Source: Porphyrobacter sp. TH134 (lineage in GTDB: Bacteria > Pseudomonadota > Alphaproteobacteria > Sphingomonadales > Sphingomonadaceae). From it: a DNA stretch of 64,000 nt. The notes below the pieces were generated by a model, which saw nothing but the letters and a program-made list of their open reading frames with translations, had not been told where the DNA came from and did not search any database. The position numbers and the translations under genes are program-made. The stretch lies in contig NZ_PKRO01000011.1 of the NCBI RefSeq assembly GCF_002855495.1, positions 1 to 64,000 of the forward strand, written 5' to 3'. Shown in pieces: positions 28,065-37,491 of the stretch; the first letter of the stretch is position 1; the number at the start of each line of letters is the position of its first letter.

Positions 28065-28093
28065 GCCCTGTCCTTACAACCCCCGAGCCAGCA

Positions 28094-28651
28094 TCACTGC
28101 GTCAGGATTTCCTGTTCCTTCTTGGCGGCGGCCTCGTCGGTTTCCTTGACGTATTGATCGGTCAGCTTCTGAACCTGCTCTTCGGAACGCTTGCGATCGT
28201 CCTCGGAGATTTCCTTCTTCTTCTCGTCGGTCTTCAGGCTTTCCATCGCATCGCGGCGCACGTTGCGGATCGCGATCTTGGCCTTTTCGGCATATTGGCC
28301 GGCCAGCTTGGCGAGTTCCTTGCGGCGTTCCTGCGTGAGGTCAGGGATCGGCAGGCGCAACGTCTGGCCGTCGATAATGGGATTAAGGCCGAGGTTCGCG
28401 TGCGCGATGCCCTTTTCCACCGGCGTCATGTTCGACTTGTCCCACACCTGCACGCTCAGCATCCGCGGTTCGGGTGCGGAGACGGTGGCGACCTGCGAGA
28501 GCGGCATCATCGAGCCATAAACCTCGACCACGACCGGATCGAGCAAACTGGTGTTGGCGCGGCCCGTGCGCAGGCCCTGAAGATCGCTTTTCAACGCTTC
28601 GACAGCGCCCTTCATCCGGCGCTCGACATCGGCCTTGTCATATTGCGGCAT
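28094..28651 (-). CDS. frr: Ribosome recycling factor
   Basis: Splits post-termination ribosomes together with EF-G. The 185-residue protein shows the full family pattern: MPQYDKADVERRMKGAVEALK, LRTGRANTSLLDPVVVEVYG, MLSVQVWDKSNM and DLTQERRKELAKLAGQ. Lies 29 bases before uppS and 23 bases after pyrH. Confidence 0.97.
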   Translation of the reverse strand: MPQYDKADVERRMKGAVEALKSDLQGLRTGRANTSLLDPVVVEVYGSMMPLSQVATVSAPEPRMLSVQVWDKSNMTPVEKGIAHANLGLNPIIDGQTLRLPIPDLTQERRKELAKLAGQYAEKAKIAIRNVRRDAMESLKTDEKKKEISEDDRKRSEEQVQKLTDQYVKETDEAAAKKEQEILTQ

Positions 28652-28674
28652 GGCTGGGGTTCCTTCGGTTGTCT

Positions 28675-29394
28675 TTAGCTGTCTTGAACGATGGTGGTCG
28701 TGCCCTCGCCCGCCAGCACGCGGGCAAGGTTGCCTTTCTCGCGGATCGAGAAGACGACGATCGGGATCTTGTTGTCACGGCACAAGGCCACGGCAGAGGC
28801 ATCCATGACTTTGAGGTTGTCGGCCAGCACGCGGTCATAGGTGACGGTGTCGAACCGCACCGCGCCCGGGTTGTGCTTGGGATCACTGTCATAGACCCCG
28901 TCGACGCTGGTGCCCTTGAGCAGCGCGTCGCACTTCATTTCGGCTGCACGCAAGGCTGCGCCGCTATCGGTGGTGAAATAGGGCGCGCCGACGCCAGCGG
29001 CGAAGATCACCACGCGGCCCTTTTCCAGATGACGTTCGGCGCGGCGGCGGATCACCGGTTCGCACACCTTGTCCATCTCGATCGCGGACTGCACGCGGGT
29101 CTGCACGCCGAGCTGTTCCAGCGCGTTCTGCATTGCGAGCGCGTTCATCACGGTCGCCAGCATCCCCATGTAATCGGCCTGCGCCCGGTCCATGCCCTTG
29201 GCCGCGCCCGCCATCCCGCGGAAGATATTGCCGCCGCCAATGACGAGGCAGATTTCGAGGCCCGTTTCCTTGGCCGCCTTCACCTCGGCAGCCAGTTCAG
29301 CGACGAAGGCCGGATCAATCCCGAACTGCTGGCCGCCCATCAAGACTTCGCCCGACAGTTTCAGGAGAACGCGTTTGATCGGCGGCAGGGACAT
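28675..29394 (-). CDS. pyrH: Uridylate kinase
   Basis: Phosphorylates UMP to UDP. The 239-residue protein has [24 protein letters not shown], the stretch [30 protein letters not shown] and DGVYDSDPK, all typical of bacterial PyrH. I start at the ATG at 29394; the 39 codons of open frame before it are not family-like. The gap to tsf is 171 bases and contains a terminator, so pyrH may have its own promoter. Confidence 0.96.
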   Translation of the reverse strand: MSLPPIKRVLLKLSGEVLMGGQQFGIDPAFVAELAAEVKAAKETGLEICLVIGGGNIFRGMAGAAKGMDRAQADYMGMLATVMNALAMQNALEQLGVQTRVQSAIEMDKVCEPVIRRRAERHLEKGRVVIFAAGVGAPYFTTDSGAALRAAEMKCDALLKGTSVDGVYDSDPKHNPGAVRFDTVTYDRVLADNLKVMDASAVALCRDNKIPIVVFSIREKGNLARVLAGEGTTTIVQDS

Positions 29395-29510
29395 GGGATG
29401 CGGGGCTCCGGGCTGGAATCTAGGCCGTGGGAATAGGTTCGGCGCACTTAACGGGCAATCCCCCGATGCGCAAAGGGTAAGGTTGCGCGGTGCACAACCG
29501 CGCGCAAGCA

Positions 29511-29545
29511 AACGGCCGCCGCAGCATCATACTGCGACGGCCGTT
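29511..29545 (-). terminator. Terminator-like hairpin after tsf
   Basis: On the minus strand, arms of 14 bases (AACGGCCGTCGCAG and CTGCGGCGGCCGTT, one G-U type pair) around a seven-base loop, followed by TTTGCTT. It begins about 20 bases past the tsf stop and before pyrH. Confidence 0.7.
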
Positions 29546-29565
29546 GCGATGCTTTGGCGCTGAAA

Positions 29566-30492
29566 TCAGCCCTTGAGCGTGGCTGCCACTTCTGCGGCGA
29601 AGTCCACTTCTTCCTTCTCGATGCCTTCACCCAGCTGGAAGCGGGCGTAGTCCTTGAGCACGATGGGCGTGCCAGCGGCCTTGCCAGCCTGCGCGACCAG
29701 ATCGGCGATGACGGTCTTGTTGTCCATCACGAAGATCTGGCTGAGCAGCGCGTTTTCCTTGGCGAACTTCTTCACCGCGCCGTCGACCATCTTCGCCTGC
29801 ACGTCAGCCGGCTTGCCGGTTTCCGCAGCCTTTTCGGCAGCGATCTTGCGCTCACGCTCGATCACGTCGGCATCGAGACCATCAGCATCCAGCGCCATCG
29901 GGAAAGCGGCAGCCGCGTGCATGGCCAGCTGCTTGCCGAGCGGTTCGAGCACGTCCGCGCCGGCTTCGCTTTCCAGACCGATCAGCACGCCGATCTTGCC
30001 GAGGCCTTCGGCAGCGGCGGTGTGCATGTACGAAATGACCGCGCCCTTCTCGACCGACACGGTCTTGATGCGGCGGATCTGCTGATTTTCGCCGATGGTT
30101 GCGACGTTATCGGTCAGCTTTTCGGCAACAGTGCCACCTTCCGGGTAGGCCGCCGCCTTCAGCGCTTCAACATCGTCGGTGCCAAGGCCAAGCGCCACAG
30201 CGGTCGCGTTGCGCACAAAGCTCTGGAACTGGTCGTTCTTGGCGACGAAATCGGTTTCCGAGTTGACTTCGACGGCCACGCCCTTGGTGCCCTGCACCAG
30301 CACGCCGACGAGGCCTTCAGCCGCCGTGCGGCTCGACTTCTTCTGAGCGGTGGCGAGGCCCTTGGCGCGCAGCGCATCAACCGCCGCTTCGATGTCGCCG
30401 CCCGCTTCGGTCAGCGCCTTTTTGGCGTCCATCATGCCAGCGCCAGTGCGCTCGCGCAGCTTCTTCACGTCGGCGACGGAAAAATCGGCCAT
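29566..30492 (-). CDS. tsf: Translation elongation factor Ts
   Basis: Nucleotide exchange factor for EF-Tu. The 308-residue protein opens [26 protein letters not shown], the invariant Ts signature, and has [12 protein letters not shown] in the core domain. Length is typical for alphaproteobacteria. It lies 141 bases after rpsB, as in most bacteria. Confidence 0.97.
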   Translation of the reverse strand: MADFSVADVKKLRERTGAGMMDAKKALTEAGGDIEAAVDALRAKGLATAQKKSSRTAAEGLVGVLVQGTKGVAVEVNSETDFVAKNDQFQSFVRNATAVALGLGTDDVEALKAAAYPEGGTVAEKLTDNVATIGENQQIRRIKTVSVEKGAVISYMHTAAAEGLGKIGVLIGLESEAGADVLEPLGKQLAMHAAAAFPMALDADGLDADVIERERKIAAEKAAETGKPADVQAKMVDGAVKKFAKENALLSQIFVMDNKTVIADLVAQAGKAAGTPIVLKDYARFQLGEGIEKEEVDFAAEVAATLKG

Positions 30493-30633
30493 GAGAAATT
30501 CCTTTTCGTGTGGTGTTCGGGCGCCCGGCCTGCCGGTCCCGGGTGGGAGGGCAATGCCGGGCGCGCTAAAGGGGTAATGTGACGGGCGATTGACGGAGGA
30601 GCTCTATTACCCGCCCCTCTCACCCGAGCAGGA

Positions 30634-31416
30634 TCAGGCTTCGGTTTCTTCCGCAGCCGGCGCGTCAGCAATGACGGCTTCGGCCGGAGGATTGGCCATC
30701 GCGCCGAAATCGCTCGATACGTCGGCCTGGAACTTGCCCTTGCCGGCCAGCGCCGCCTCACCAATTGCCTGGCAGTACAGACGCACCGCGCGGCTGGCAT
30801 CGTCATTGCCCGGAACCGGGAAAGCGATGTGGCTGGGATCGACGTTGGTGTCGAGGATGCCGATCACCGGAATGCCGAGGACGGCGGCTTCCTTGATCGC
30901 GAGGTCTTCCTTGTTGGCGTCAATCACGAACATCACGTCCGGAATGCCGCCCATGTCGCGGATACCGCCGAGCGAGGCTTCAAGCTTTTCACGCTCACGG
31001 GTGAGCTGAAGCACTTCCTTCTTGGTGAAGCCCGAGACATCGCCCGAAAGCATTTCCTCAAGCGACTTCAGACGGCGGATCGAGCCCGAAATCGTCTTCC
31101 AGTTGGTGAGCATGCCGCCCAGCCAACGGTGGTTGACGAAGTGCTGGCCCGACATGCGTGCAGCTTCTGCGATAGGCTCTTGTGCCTGACGCTTGGTGCC
31201 GACGAACAGCACCTTGCCGCCCGAACGCACGGTCGATTCGACGAAGTCCAGCGCGCGCGCGAACAGCGGGACGGTCTGCGACAGGTCGATGATGTGAACA
31301 CCGTTGCGCGCGCCGAAAATGTACGGCTTCATGCGCGGGTTCCAGCGGTGGGTCTGGTGGCCGAAGTGAGCGCCGGCCTCGATCAATTGCTGCATCGTGA
31401 CGACAGGTGCCGCCAT
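30634..31416 (-). CDS. rpsB: 30S ribosomal protein S2
   Basis: Small-subunit protein binding near the 30S neck. The 260-residue protein has [49 protein letters not shown] and the [16 protein letters not shown] end region, with an Ala/Glu-rich acidic tail. The start at 31416 follows a GGAAAGGAA ribosome binding site. The ~289 bases upstream to the next gene should hold its promoter and leader; a small GC-rich hairpin at 31461-31476 is the only structure I saw there. Confidence 0.97.
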   Translation of the reverse strand: MAAPVVTMQQLIEAGAHFGHQTHRWNPRMKPYIFGARNGVHIIDLSQTVPLFARALDFVESTVRSGGKVLFVGTKRQAQEPIAEAARMSGQHFVNHRWLGGMLTNWKTISGSIRRLKSLEEMLSGDVSGFTKKEVLQLTREREKLEASLGGIRDMGGIPDVMFVIDANKEDLAIKEAAVLGIPVIGILDTNVDPSHIAFPVPGNDDASRAVRLYCQAIGEAALAGKGKFQADVSSDFGAMANPPAEAVIADAPAAEETEA

Positions 31417-31705
31417 AGGTAATTCCTTTCCGGTTGTTCCTCTGGAAGGCTGGAACCGCGTCGCGGAGATCCCGCAGACGGCACCGGTATGAACGCCTTC
31501 CATGCGAATTCGCATCCGTAACGGGCGATTTGCCCCTCGGTTGCGAGCGGGCCCTTAGCGGGGCAAGCGCATCAAATCCAGCCCTGAATAGCCCTATCCG
31601 TCAATTTCCGGACCAGTTCGGTCACAAAGCCGCTTGACACTGAAGAACATGTAGGGAACAAAGCCTCAGGAACAAAAAACGAACGAATGAGCGTAAAGGA
31701 CAATC

Positions 31706-32011
31706 ATGATGCTCGCACTCGCCATTTCTGCGCTGTTTACCGCCTCGGGCATCCTTGCCATCTGGGTGATTGCTGACGCATTGTCGACGGCGCGGGCGGC
31801 CTATGGTCGGCTGATGCGCGAAGGCGCGATTATGCGCGCCGGGTTTGCGCTTCAATCAGCGGCATTGGAGATGCAGTTGCGCCCCGCCCCTGTTCGGCCT
31901 GCCCCCCTTCGCCCCGCTCCCGCTCGCCTCGCAATCCCTCGCAGCGTTACAGCACGCCAGCGCCCGGCGCGCTTGCAGTTGCTGTCGCTTCAAGCTGGCG
32001 CCGCCGCTTGA
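31706..32011 (+). CDS. Small hypothetical membrane protein, Pro/Ala/Arg-rich tail
   Basis: A 101-residue protein I do not recognise. It has one N-terminal membrane helix (LALAISALFTASGILAIWVIADAL), a short amphipathic part (STARAAYGRLMREGAIMRAGFALQ) and a tail with tandem RPAP units (about residues 59-73). An AAGGA site precedes the ATGATG start at good spacing. The last 65 bases overlap the 3' end of pssA on the other strand, which is a long overlap for two real genes. The N-terminal part looks like protein; the tail is low-complexity. Confidence 0.5.
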   Translation: MMLALAISALFTASGILAIWVIADALSTARAAYGRLMREGAIMRAGFALQSAALEMQLRPAPVRPAPLRPAPARLAIPRSVTARQRPARLQLLSLQAGAAA

Positions 32012-32861
32012 TCCTGCCGTATTTGACGAGGCCATAGGGCATCAGCGCCAGATAGGTGAGGCTGATGGTGGCCAGCGTCCACCATGGCTCAAGCAGCAGA
32101 GCAGCAAAAGCAAGGCCCGTAAACGCGATCAGGGGCAGACGAATGGAACGGCGCGGACGCAAGGAACCCCAGCTGATCGTTGCCATGTTCGATATCATTA
32201 GAATGGCGATGACTGTGAGCCACAGTGTCATCAGGACCGGATCGCGAAACAGTTCGTAGCCGGTCTCATGCCACAGATAAAACGGGGTAAAGGCCAGCCC
32301 CGCGCCAACTGGCGCTGGAACACCTGTCAAAAATCCGGCCGATTTATGCGGTTGTTCGTCCACATCGATCCGGGCGTTGAACCGGGCAAGACGCAGCGCG
32401 CAGCAGATCGCAAAGGCAAGGGCTGCAAACCAGCCAAACCGCGGCCAGTCCTGCAACGACCACAGAAACAGGATCAGCGCCGGAGCGACACCGAACGAAA
32501 GCGAATCCGCCAGACTGTCAAGTTCGGCGCCAAAGCGTGACTGGGCATTCAGCAGCCGGGCAATCCGCCCGTCGATCCCGTCAAGGATGCCGGCCAGCAC
32601 CACTAGCGCGATGGCATAGGTCCACTGCCCATCAATCGCAAAACGGATCCCTGTCAGCCCAGAGCACAGCGCGGCTGACGTGATCGCATTGGGGAGCATC
32701 GCTCGCAATGTCAGCCCCCCGCTGACAACGCTGCCCATGGCAGGCACGTCGTCGTCGTCATCCTCTGCCGCCTTTGGCCCAAGCCGGGCGGGCAGGAATC
32801 GTGATCCGGGCAGCTTGCGCCGACCGCGCTGGCCGGGCGGAGTCGGAACGGGGCGGCTCAC
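31947..32861 (-). CDS. pssA: CDP-diacylglycerol--serine O-phosphatidyltransferase
   Basis: Makes phosphatidylserine in the inner membrane. The 304-residue protein has a basic N-terminal tail with an acidic run (EDDDDD), then membrane segments and the CDP-alcohol transferase signature from Asp94 to Asp119 ([11 protein letters not shown] ... [10 protein letters not shown]). The start is a GTG at 32861 overlapping the psd stop (GTGA), so psd and pssA form a coupled pair that makes phosphatidylethanolamine. Its 3' end overlaps the small convergent gene. Confidence 0.93.
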   Translation of the reverse strand: MSRPVPTPPGQRGRRKLPGSRFLPARLGPKAAEDDDDDVPAMGSVVSGGLTLRAMLPNAITSAALCSGLTGIRFAIDGQWTYAIALVVLAGILDGIDGRIARLLNAQSRFGAELDSLADSLSFGVAPALILFLWSLQDWPRFGWFAALAFAICCALRLARFNARIDVDEQPHKSAGFLTGVPAPVGAGLAFTPFYLWHETGYELFRDPVLMTLWLTVIAILMISNMATISWGSLRPRRSIRLPLIAFTGLAFAALLLEPWWTLATISLTYLALMPYGLVKYGRIKRRRQLEATATASAPGAGVL

Positions 32862-33610
32862 TGGGAAATTCCTTCGATCAATCCGCGCCGGCCAACCTCG
32901 GCAATCACAGTTTCGCCGGCGATGACGGTCTGTCCGATCATGACGGCCGGATCGGTTCCGGCCGGCAGATAGACATCAACCCGGCTACCGAACCGGATAA
33001 GCCCGACCCGCTGGCCCTTGGCCAGCATATCGCCCGGTTTCACAAACGGCACGATCCGCCGCGCCACCAACCCCGCGATCTGGGTGAAGCCGATTTTCAG
33101 CCCATCAGTCCGCTCGATCAAAATGTGCTGGCGCTCGTTTTCGTCACTCGCCTTATCGAGATCGGCATTCATGAAGCGGCCGGGAATATAAACCACGCGC
33201 CGCACTGTCCCGCCCACGGGCGTCCGGTTGATGTGGACATCGAACACACTCATGAAGATCGATACCCGCGTGACCGGCCCGGCAGGCAGGCCTGCCACGC
33301 CCGATCCGTCGTCGATCTGCAATTCCACCGGCGGATCGACCTCGGTAATCAGGGTCACCAGACCATCGGCAGGCGAGATTATCACAGCATCGCTTTGCGG
33401 CACCACCCGTTCCGGATCTCGGAAAAAGGCAAATACTCCGATGCTGAACAGCAACAGCGGCCAGCCGATCATGTCCCAACCCAGCACCAGCAGCACAAAC
33501 AGGCTCACGCCTGCCGCAATGAGCCCGAACTTGCGACCCTCCGGATGGATCGCGGGCCAGCCCCAGCCAGCCTCGCCGCGGCCCTTGTTATCGAGAATTT
33601 CGCCTGCCAT
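32858..33610 (-). CDS. psd: Phosphatidylserine decarboxylase proenzyme
   Basis: Converts phosphatidylserine to phosphatidylethanolamine. The 250-residue proenzyme has an N-terminal membrane anchor region ([31 protein letters not shown]), [23 protein letters not shown] and the self-cleavage site Gly208-Ser209 ([11 protein letters not shown]), whose serine becomes the pyruvoyl cofactor. The GS form and short length are those of the PSD-A type. Start chosen at 33610; the upstream open frame is not family-like. Confidence 0.94.
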   Translation of the reverse strand: MAGEILDNKGRGEAGWGWPAIHPEGRKFGLIAAGVSLFVLLVLGWDMIGWPLLLFSIGVFAFFRDPERVVPQSDAVIISPADGLVTLITEVDPPVELQIDDGSGVAGLPAGPVTRVSIFMSVFDVHINRTPVGGTVRRVVYIPGRFMNADLDKASDENERQHILIERTDGLKIGFTQIAGLVARRIVPFVKPGDMLAKGQRVGLIRFGSRVDVYLPAGTDPAVMIGQTVIAGETVIAEVGRRGLIEGISQ

Positions 33611-33659
33611 CGTTCCGCTTCTAGGGCGAGGCGTCCCACCCCGCAAGGCAGGTCGGCCC

Positions 33660-34832
33660 TCAGGCAACCTTGCGTACGAACACCGTGCCGGCAGAATAGC
33701 CTGCCCCAAAGCTGCAAATCAGCCCGGTGTCACCAGCCCGCAGATCATCACTGTGCTGGTGGAACGCAATGATTGACCCCGCGCTGGAGGTATTGCCGTA
33801 GGTATCCAGCACGGTCGGACTTTCATCCTCGCTCGCCTCGTGGCCGAGCACCTTGTGCGAAATCAACCGGTTCATGCCGGCATTGGCCTGATGCAGCCAC
33901 AGGCGACGCAGGCCTTCGGGATCAATCCCCAGCCGGGTCGCTTCATCAAGGATCATCTGTGCCACCATCGGCACGACTTCCTTGAAGACCTTGCGCCCTT
34001 CCTGGACGAACAATTTGTCCGCTGCATCCGCGCTGCCAGGCGCGGCGCGGTTGAGGAAGCCGAAATTGTTGCGGATGTTGTTGGAAAAGACGGTCTTCAG
34101 CCTGGTGCCGAGAATATCCCAATGCTGCACAGGCGCGATGGCGGCGTCTTCCACCAGCACGGCGGTGGCGACATCGCCGAAGATGAAGTGGCTGTCACGG
34201 TCGCGCCAGTTGAGGTGGCCCGAGGTGATTTCCGGGCTGACCACCAGCACAGAACGCGCATTGCCCGCACGGATGTAATCGGCTGCCGTCTGGATGCCGA
34301 AAGTTGCCGAGGAACACGCCACATTCATGTCAAAGCCAAAGCCCTCGATCCCCAGCGCCTGCTGGATTTCGATCGCCATCGCCGGGTAAGGGCGCTGCAT
34401 GTTCGAGGCCGCGCACAGCACCGCGTCCACATCGTCCGGCTTGCGCCCTGCCCGCTCCAGCGCCTGACGTGCCGCTGCCACGCCGATTTCGGCCATGATC
34501 GACAATTCGTCATTGGGCCGCTCGGGCAGGCGCGGGCACATGGTGGCCGGATCGAGGATCGCCGCCTTGCTCATCACGTGGCGCGATTTGATCCCGCTCG
34601 CCTTTTCGATGAATTCGGCCGAGGAATAGGTCAGAGCTTCCGCCTCGCCGGCCGCAATCGCATCGGCATGGGCGGCATTGTGGCGGTCAACGAAGGCGTT
34701 GAAGCTCGCAACGAGTTCGTCGTTGCTGATGCTGTCGGCAGGGGTGAACAAGCCGGTGGCAGAGATGACCGGGCGGCCCGTCAGCGTGGCGGTGGGGGGA
34801 GATTGCATTTCCTGCATGGGACTTTCTTGCAT
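33660..34832 (-). CDS. Beta-ketoacyl-ACP synthase III family protein (FabH-like)
   Basis: Thiolase-fold condensing enzyme. The 390-residue protein has the full catalytic triad: Cys173 in [10 protein letters not shown], His314 in [10 protein letters not shown] and Asn347 in [10 protein letters not shown]. It differs from housekeeping FabH by an N-terminal extension and inserted helices ([20 protein letters not shown], about residues 43-62), and it is not next to plsX or other fatty-acid genes. Such versions initiate fatty acids with longer acyl groups or make other beta-ketoacyl products. It lies 49 bases upstream of psd on the same strand. The start is uncertain: Met1, Met6 (34817) and Met9 are all possible. 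Confidence 0.85.
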   Translation of the reverse strand: MQESPMQEMQSPPTATLTGRPVISATGLFTPADSISNDELVASFNAFVDRHNAAHADAIAAGEAEALTYSSAEFIEKASGIKSRHVMSKAAILDPATMCPRLPERPNDELSIMAEIGVAAARQALERAGRKPDDVDAVLCAASNMQRPYPAMAIEIQQALGIEGFGFDMNVACSSATFGIQTAADYIRAGNARSVLVVSPEITSGHLNWRDRDSHFIFGDVATAVLVEDAAIAPVQHWDILGTRLKTVFSNNIRNNFGFLNRAAPGSADAADKLFVQEGRKVFKEVVPMVAQMILDEATRLGIDPEGLRRLWLHQANAGMNRLISHKVLGHEASEDESPTVLDTYGNTSSAGSIIAFHQHSDDLRAGDTGLICSFGAGYSAGTVFVRKVA

Positions 34833-34844
34833 GGGACGCGCGCC

Positions 34845-35774
34845 TTACTGCCCGCGGAATGCTGCGGCAAGCCCTGCGGCTGCATCAGGCGCGGCGCCCC
34901 TTTCAGGATCCAGCACTTCGCGCAGCAAGGGATTGGGAAAGGTGCGCGCGATGGTGACGGCATGGAACTCTTCCGTGATGCCCGGCAATTGCATCAATTC
35001 ATACAGCGTGCCTGAGGCCAGTTCGTCGCGCACCACGATCGGAGGGATGACAGCCACACCGGCATCAGCGCGTGCCAGCAGGCGCAGCATCGCCATATCA
35101 TCCGCTTCAGCGGCGATGCGCGGGACAATGCCCATCCGCTCCAGCATCGCGTCGAACCCGGCGCGCAGCGCGGTTTCGGGCGTCGGCAAGATCAACGGCG
35201 CATGGGCTAGCAGCATCGGCAAGCCCTGCGCGGCGAGCGCCAGCCGCGCCCGGGTGCCCACAAGACTGACCGATTGTTCCGCAATCCGCCGCACGAGATA
35301 GGGACTAGCCGCATCGCGCGCGGGCACCTGATTGGTCAGCAGCACGTCGATCCTTAGCGCATCAAGCGCGCGCAGCAGGCTGGACTGGGTGCCCGATCGC
35401 AGCACCACCTCGACATCGTCGCGCCCGATCAGCGGGGCAAGAAAGCCCATCTGGAAATTGCGTGACAGTGTCGCCAGCGCACCGATGCGCAGCACCTTGC
35501 GCTGCCCACCCACCGCCCGAAAGGTGGCGGTCAGCTGTTCGGACGCGCGGAAGATCTGCTCGGCATAATCAAGCGCGATCCGCCCGGCTTCGGTCAGCAC
35601 CAGATTGCGCCCGCGCCGTTCAAACAGATCATGGCCAAGGTCAGCCTCCAGCGCCTTGATCTGCGTCGACACCGCGCTTTGCGAGATGTTGAGCGCTTTG
35701 GCAGCCGAGGTCAGGGTGCCTTCGCGCGCGACCGCCCGAAACAGACGCAGGTGGTGGAGATTGAGGCTCGCCAT
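34845..35774 (-). CDS. LysR-family transcriptional regulator, divergent to the dab operon
   Basis: A 309-residue LysR-type regulator: N-terminal winged HTH (LHHLRLFRAVAREGTLTSAAKALNISQSAVSTQIKALEADL), a linker helix, and a periplasmic-binding-protein-like effector domain from about residue 90. The start at 35774 is fixed by the domain; long open frame upstream is not coding. It is transcribed away from dabB across a 127-base gap that contains a LysR-type box, so it very likely controls dabB-dabA, as CbbR-like or other LysR proteins do beside inorganic-carbon genes. It could also act on the FabH-like gene 12 bases downstream on its own strand. The effector is unknown. Confidence 0.9.
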   Translation of the reverse strand: MASLNLHHLRLFRAVAREGTLTSAAKALNISQSAVSTQIKALEADLGHDLFERRGRNLVLTEAGRIALDYAEQIFRASEQLTATFRAVGGQRKVLRIGALATLSRNFQMGFLAPLIGRDDVEVVLRSGTQSSLLRALDALRIDVLLTNQVPARDAASPYLVRRIAEQSVSLVGTRARLALAAQGLPMLLAHAPLILPTPETALRAGFDAMLERMGIVPRIAAEADDMAMLRLLARADAGVAVIPPIVVRDELASGTLYELMQLPGITEEFHAVTIARTFPNPLLREVLDPERGAAPDAAAGLAAAFRGQ

Positions 35775-35793
35775 GGTCGAATACCCGCTTAAT

Positions 35794-35812
35794 CGTTCGC
35801 TTGAACCGAACG
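35794..35812. promoter_or_regulatory. Candidate LysR-type operator between lysR and dabB
   Basis: A 19-base dyad (CGTTCGCTTGAACCGAACG) with one mismatch pair about its centre. It contains a T-N11-A core (TCG...CGA) as expected for LysR-type boxes. It lies 20 bases in front of the lysR start and about 90 bases before dabB. Part of it (TTGAAC) could also be a -35 element for dabB, with TATGAA at 35826 as a weak -10. Confidence 0.55.
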
Positions 35813-35901
35813 TTCGACCGCAAAATATGAATTTTTCTTGGTTTCGTCCACCCCCTACTTGGCAATGCGACCCACAGCTCTTCATGCCGGAGTGCCGCAT
35901 C

Positions 35902-37464
35902 ATGCCTGACGCCATTGCCTTTCCCATGCTCGCACCTTTGGCGCTGGTGCCTGTCAGCCTGCTCGCGCTGGCTCGCCCCGGCAAGCGTCCCGGGCACCTG
36001 CCGCGCTGGTCCGAAACCTCGGCGCTGGCCGCATTTGCTCTGGCATTGGCGGGCCTGATCCAGACCGCGCTTGCCGCGCCGACCGGCGCCGCGCTGCTGG
36101 ACGGGCCGTTGGCGCTGGGGCTGCGCGCTGATCTGGTCGCCGCCAGCATGGCGAGCCTTGTTGGCTTTATCGGCTGGATCGTGATGCGCTACAGCCGCAC
36201 TTACTGCGACGGTGAGGCCCGCGAAGGCGCTTTCCACGGCCTGATGCTGACCACACTCGCCGCTGTGCTGGTGTTTGTGCAGGCCGGCACGCTGCCCACC
36301 ATGATCCTTGCTGCTGTTGCAGTGGGCCTCACGCTCAAGCGGCTGCTCTTGTTCTACCCCGACCGGCCCGAAGCCCAGCGCGCGGCGACCAAGTTTGCGC
36401 TGGTCTGGCACGCGGGTGATGCGATGCTGGTGCTGGCTGCCATCCTGCTGTTTGCCCGGTTCGGGACGCTGGACGTGACAGCTCTCTCCGGCGCTGCGGC
36501 AAGCATGGGTCTTGGCCTTGGCGGAACAATCGGGGTCGCCGCCCTTGTGGCTGCGGCTGCCTTGAAGACCGCCGCTTTCCCCCTGCACGGCTGGCTGACC
36601 GAGGTGATGGAGGCGCCCACCCCCGTCTCTGCTCTGCTTCACGCCGGGATCATCAATTCGGGCGGTGTGCTGCTGATTACAGCGGCCCCGCTGGTGCAGA
36701 TGAGCACCGGCGCAATGGCCGCTCTGGTGATGATCGGCGGGCTGACCGCATTGTTCGGCGCCGCGGTGATGCTGACCCAGAGCGCCATCAAGACAGCGCT
36801 GGCCTGGTCGACGATCTCGCAGATGGGCTTCATGCTGCTGCAATGCGGCCTGGGACTGTGGACGCTGGCGCTGCTGCACATCATCGCGCACTCGCTGTAC
36901 AAGGCGCACGCCTTCCTGTCCTCGGGCGGCGCGGTTGCCGAGGTCGCCAGCATCCGCCGCCCTGGCCCGGTCGCTGTGCCAAGCGTGGCTGCGGTGCTCA
37001 AAAGCTTCGCTTTGGCGCTGGCCATCTTCGCTGCCATTGCCGGCGCGTTTACCGCTGCCTTCGGGCCAAAGTCTCCGCAGGCGCTGGCGCTGGGTGCAAT
37101 CCTGATCTTCGGGGTAGCCTACCTCGTCGCTCAAGGCCTTGCCGACCGCGCGCCGGTCGCCCTGACCAAGCGCACGGCGGGCGCGGCGCTGGCGGCGGCA
37201 GCCGGCTACTTCAGCTTCCAGACGCTGGCGCAGGCAATCTGGGGCCCGATCCTGCCCCCTGCACCGATGCCCGGCGAGCTTGAATGGGCCATGCTGGTTA
37301 TCGCCGTGGCCAGCTTTGGTCTGGTCGCCTTTGCGCAAGCCTTGTTCCCGCTGTGGGCGCATCACCCGGCGACCGCAGGCCTGCGCGTCCACCTTGCCAA
37401 CGGCCTGTACCTCAACGCCCTGCTTGACCGTGCGATCGGTGGCTTTCGCACCACCATCCGCTGA
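35902..37464 (+). CDS. dabB: DabB-like proton-conducting membrane subunit of a DAB inorganic-carbon system
   Basis: A 520-residue polytopic protein of the NuoL/MrpA proton-transporter family: about 14 helices, KTAAFPLHGWLTEVMEAPTPVSALLHAG (with the conserved Lys, His and Glu) and KTALAWSTISQMGFM followed by AHSLYKAHAFLSSGG. It is followed 27 bases later by the DabA gene, which is diagnostic for the DAB pair: DabB is thought to couple proton flow to DabA, so that CO2 is trapped as bicarbonate in the cytoplasm. The ATG at 35902 has GGAG nine bases before it; an ATG at 35884 lacks a ribosome binding site. No other complex I or Mrp subunits are nearby, which rules out nuo or mrp operons. Confidence 0.88.
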   Translation: MPDAIAFPMLAPLALVPVSLLALARPGKRPGHLPRWSETSALAAFALALAGLIQTALAAPTGAALLDGPLALGLRADLVAASMASLVGFIGWIVMRYSRTYCDGEAREGAFHGLMLTTLAAVLVFVQAGTLPTMILAAVAVGLTLKRLLLFYPDRPEAQRAATKFALVWHAGDAMLVLAAILLFARFGTLDVTALSGAAASMGLGLGGTIGVAALVAAAALKTAAFPLHGWLTEVMEAPTPVSALLHAGIINSGGVLLITAAPLVQMSTGAMAALVMIGGLTALFGAAVMLTQSAIKTALAWSTISQMGFMLLQCGLGLWTLALLHIIAHSLYKAHAFLSSGGAVAEVASIRRPGPVAVPSVAAVLKSFALALAIFAAIAGAFTAAFGPKSPQALALGAILIFGVAYLVAQGLADRAPVALTKRTAGAALAAAAGYFSFQTLAQAIWGPILPPAPMPGELEWAMLVIAVASFGLVAFAQALFPLWAHHPATAGLRVHLANGLYLNALLDRAIGGFRTTIR

Positions 37465-37491
37465 ACCCCGCCTGAGATACGGAGAATTGCC

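Noticed and set aside
33840..35015. Plus-strand open frame of 391 codons opposite the FabH-like gene
   Set aside because: Shadow of a gene with an intact Cys-His-Asn triad on the minus strand.
35902..37464. Reading DabB as NuoL or an Mrp antiporter subunit
   Set aside because: No nuo or mrp neighbours, and the adjacent DabA is diagnostic for the DAB pair.
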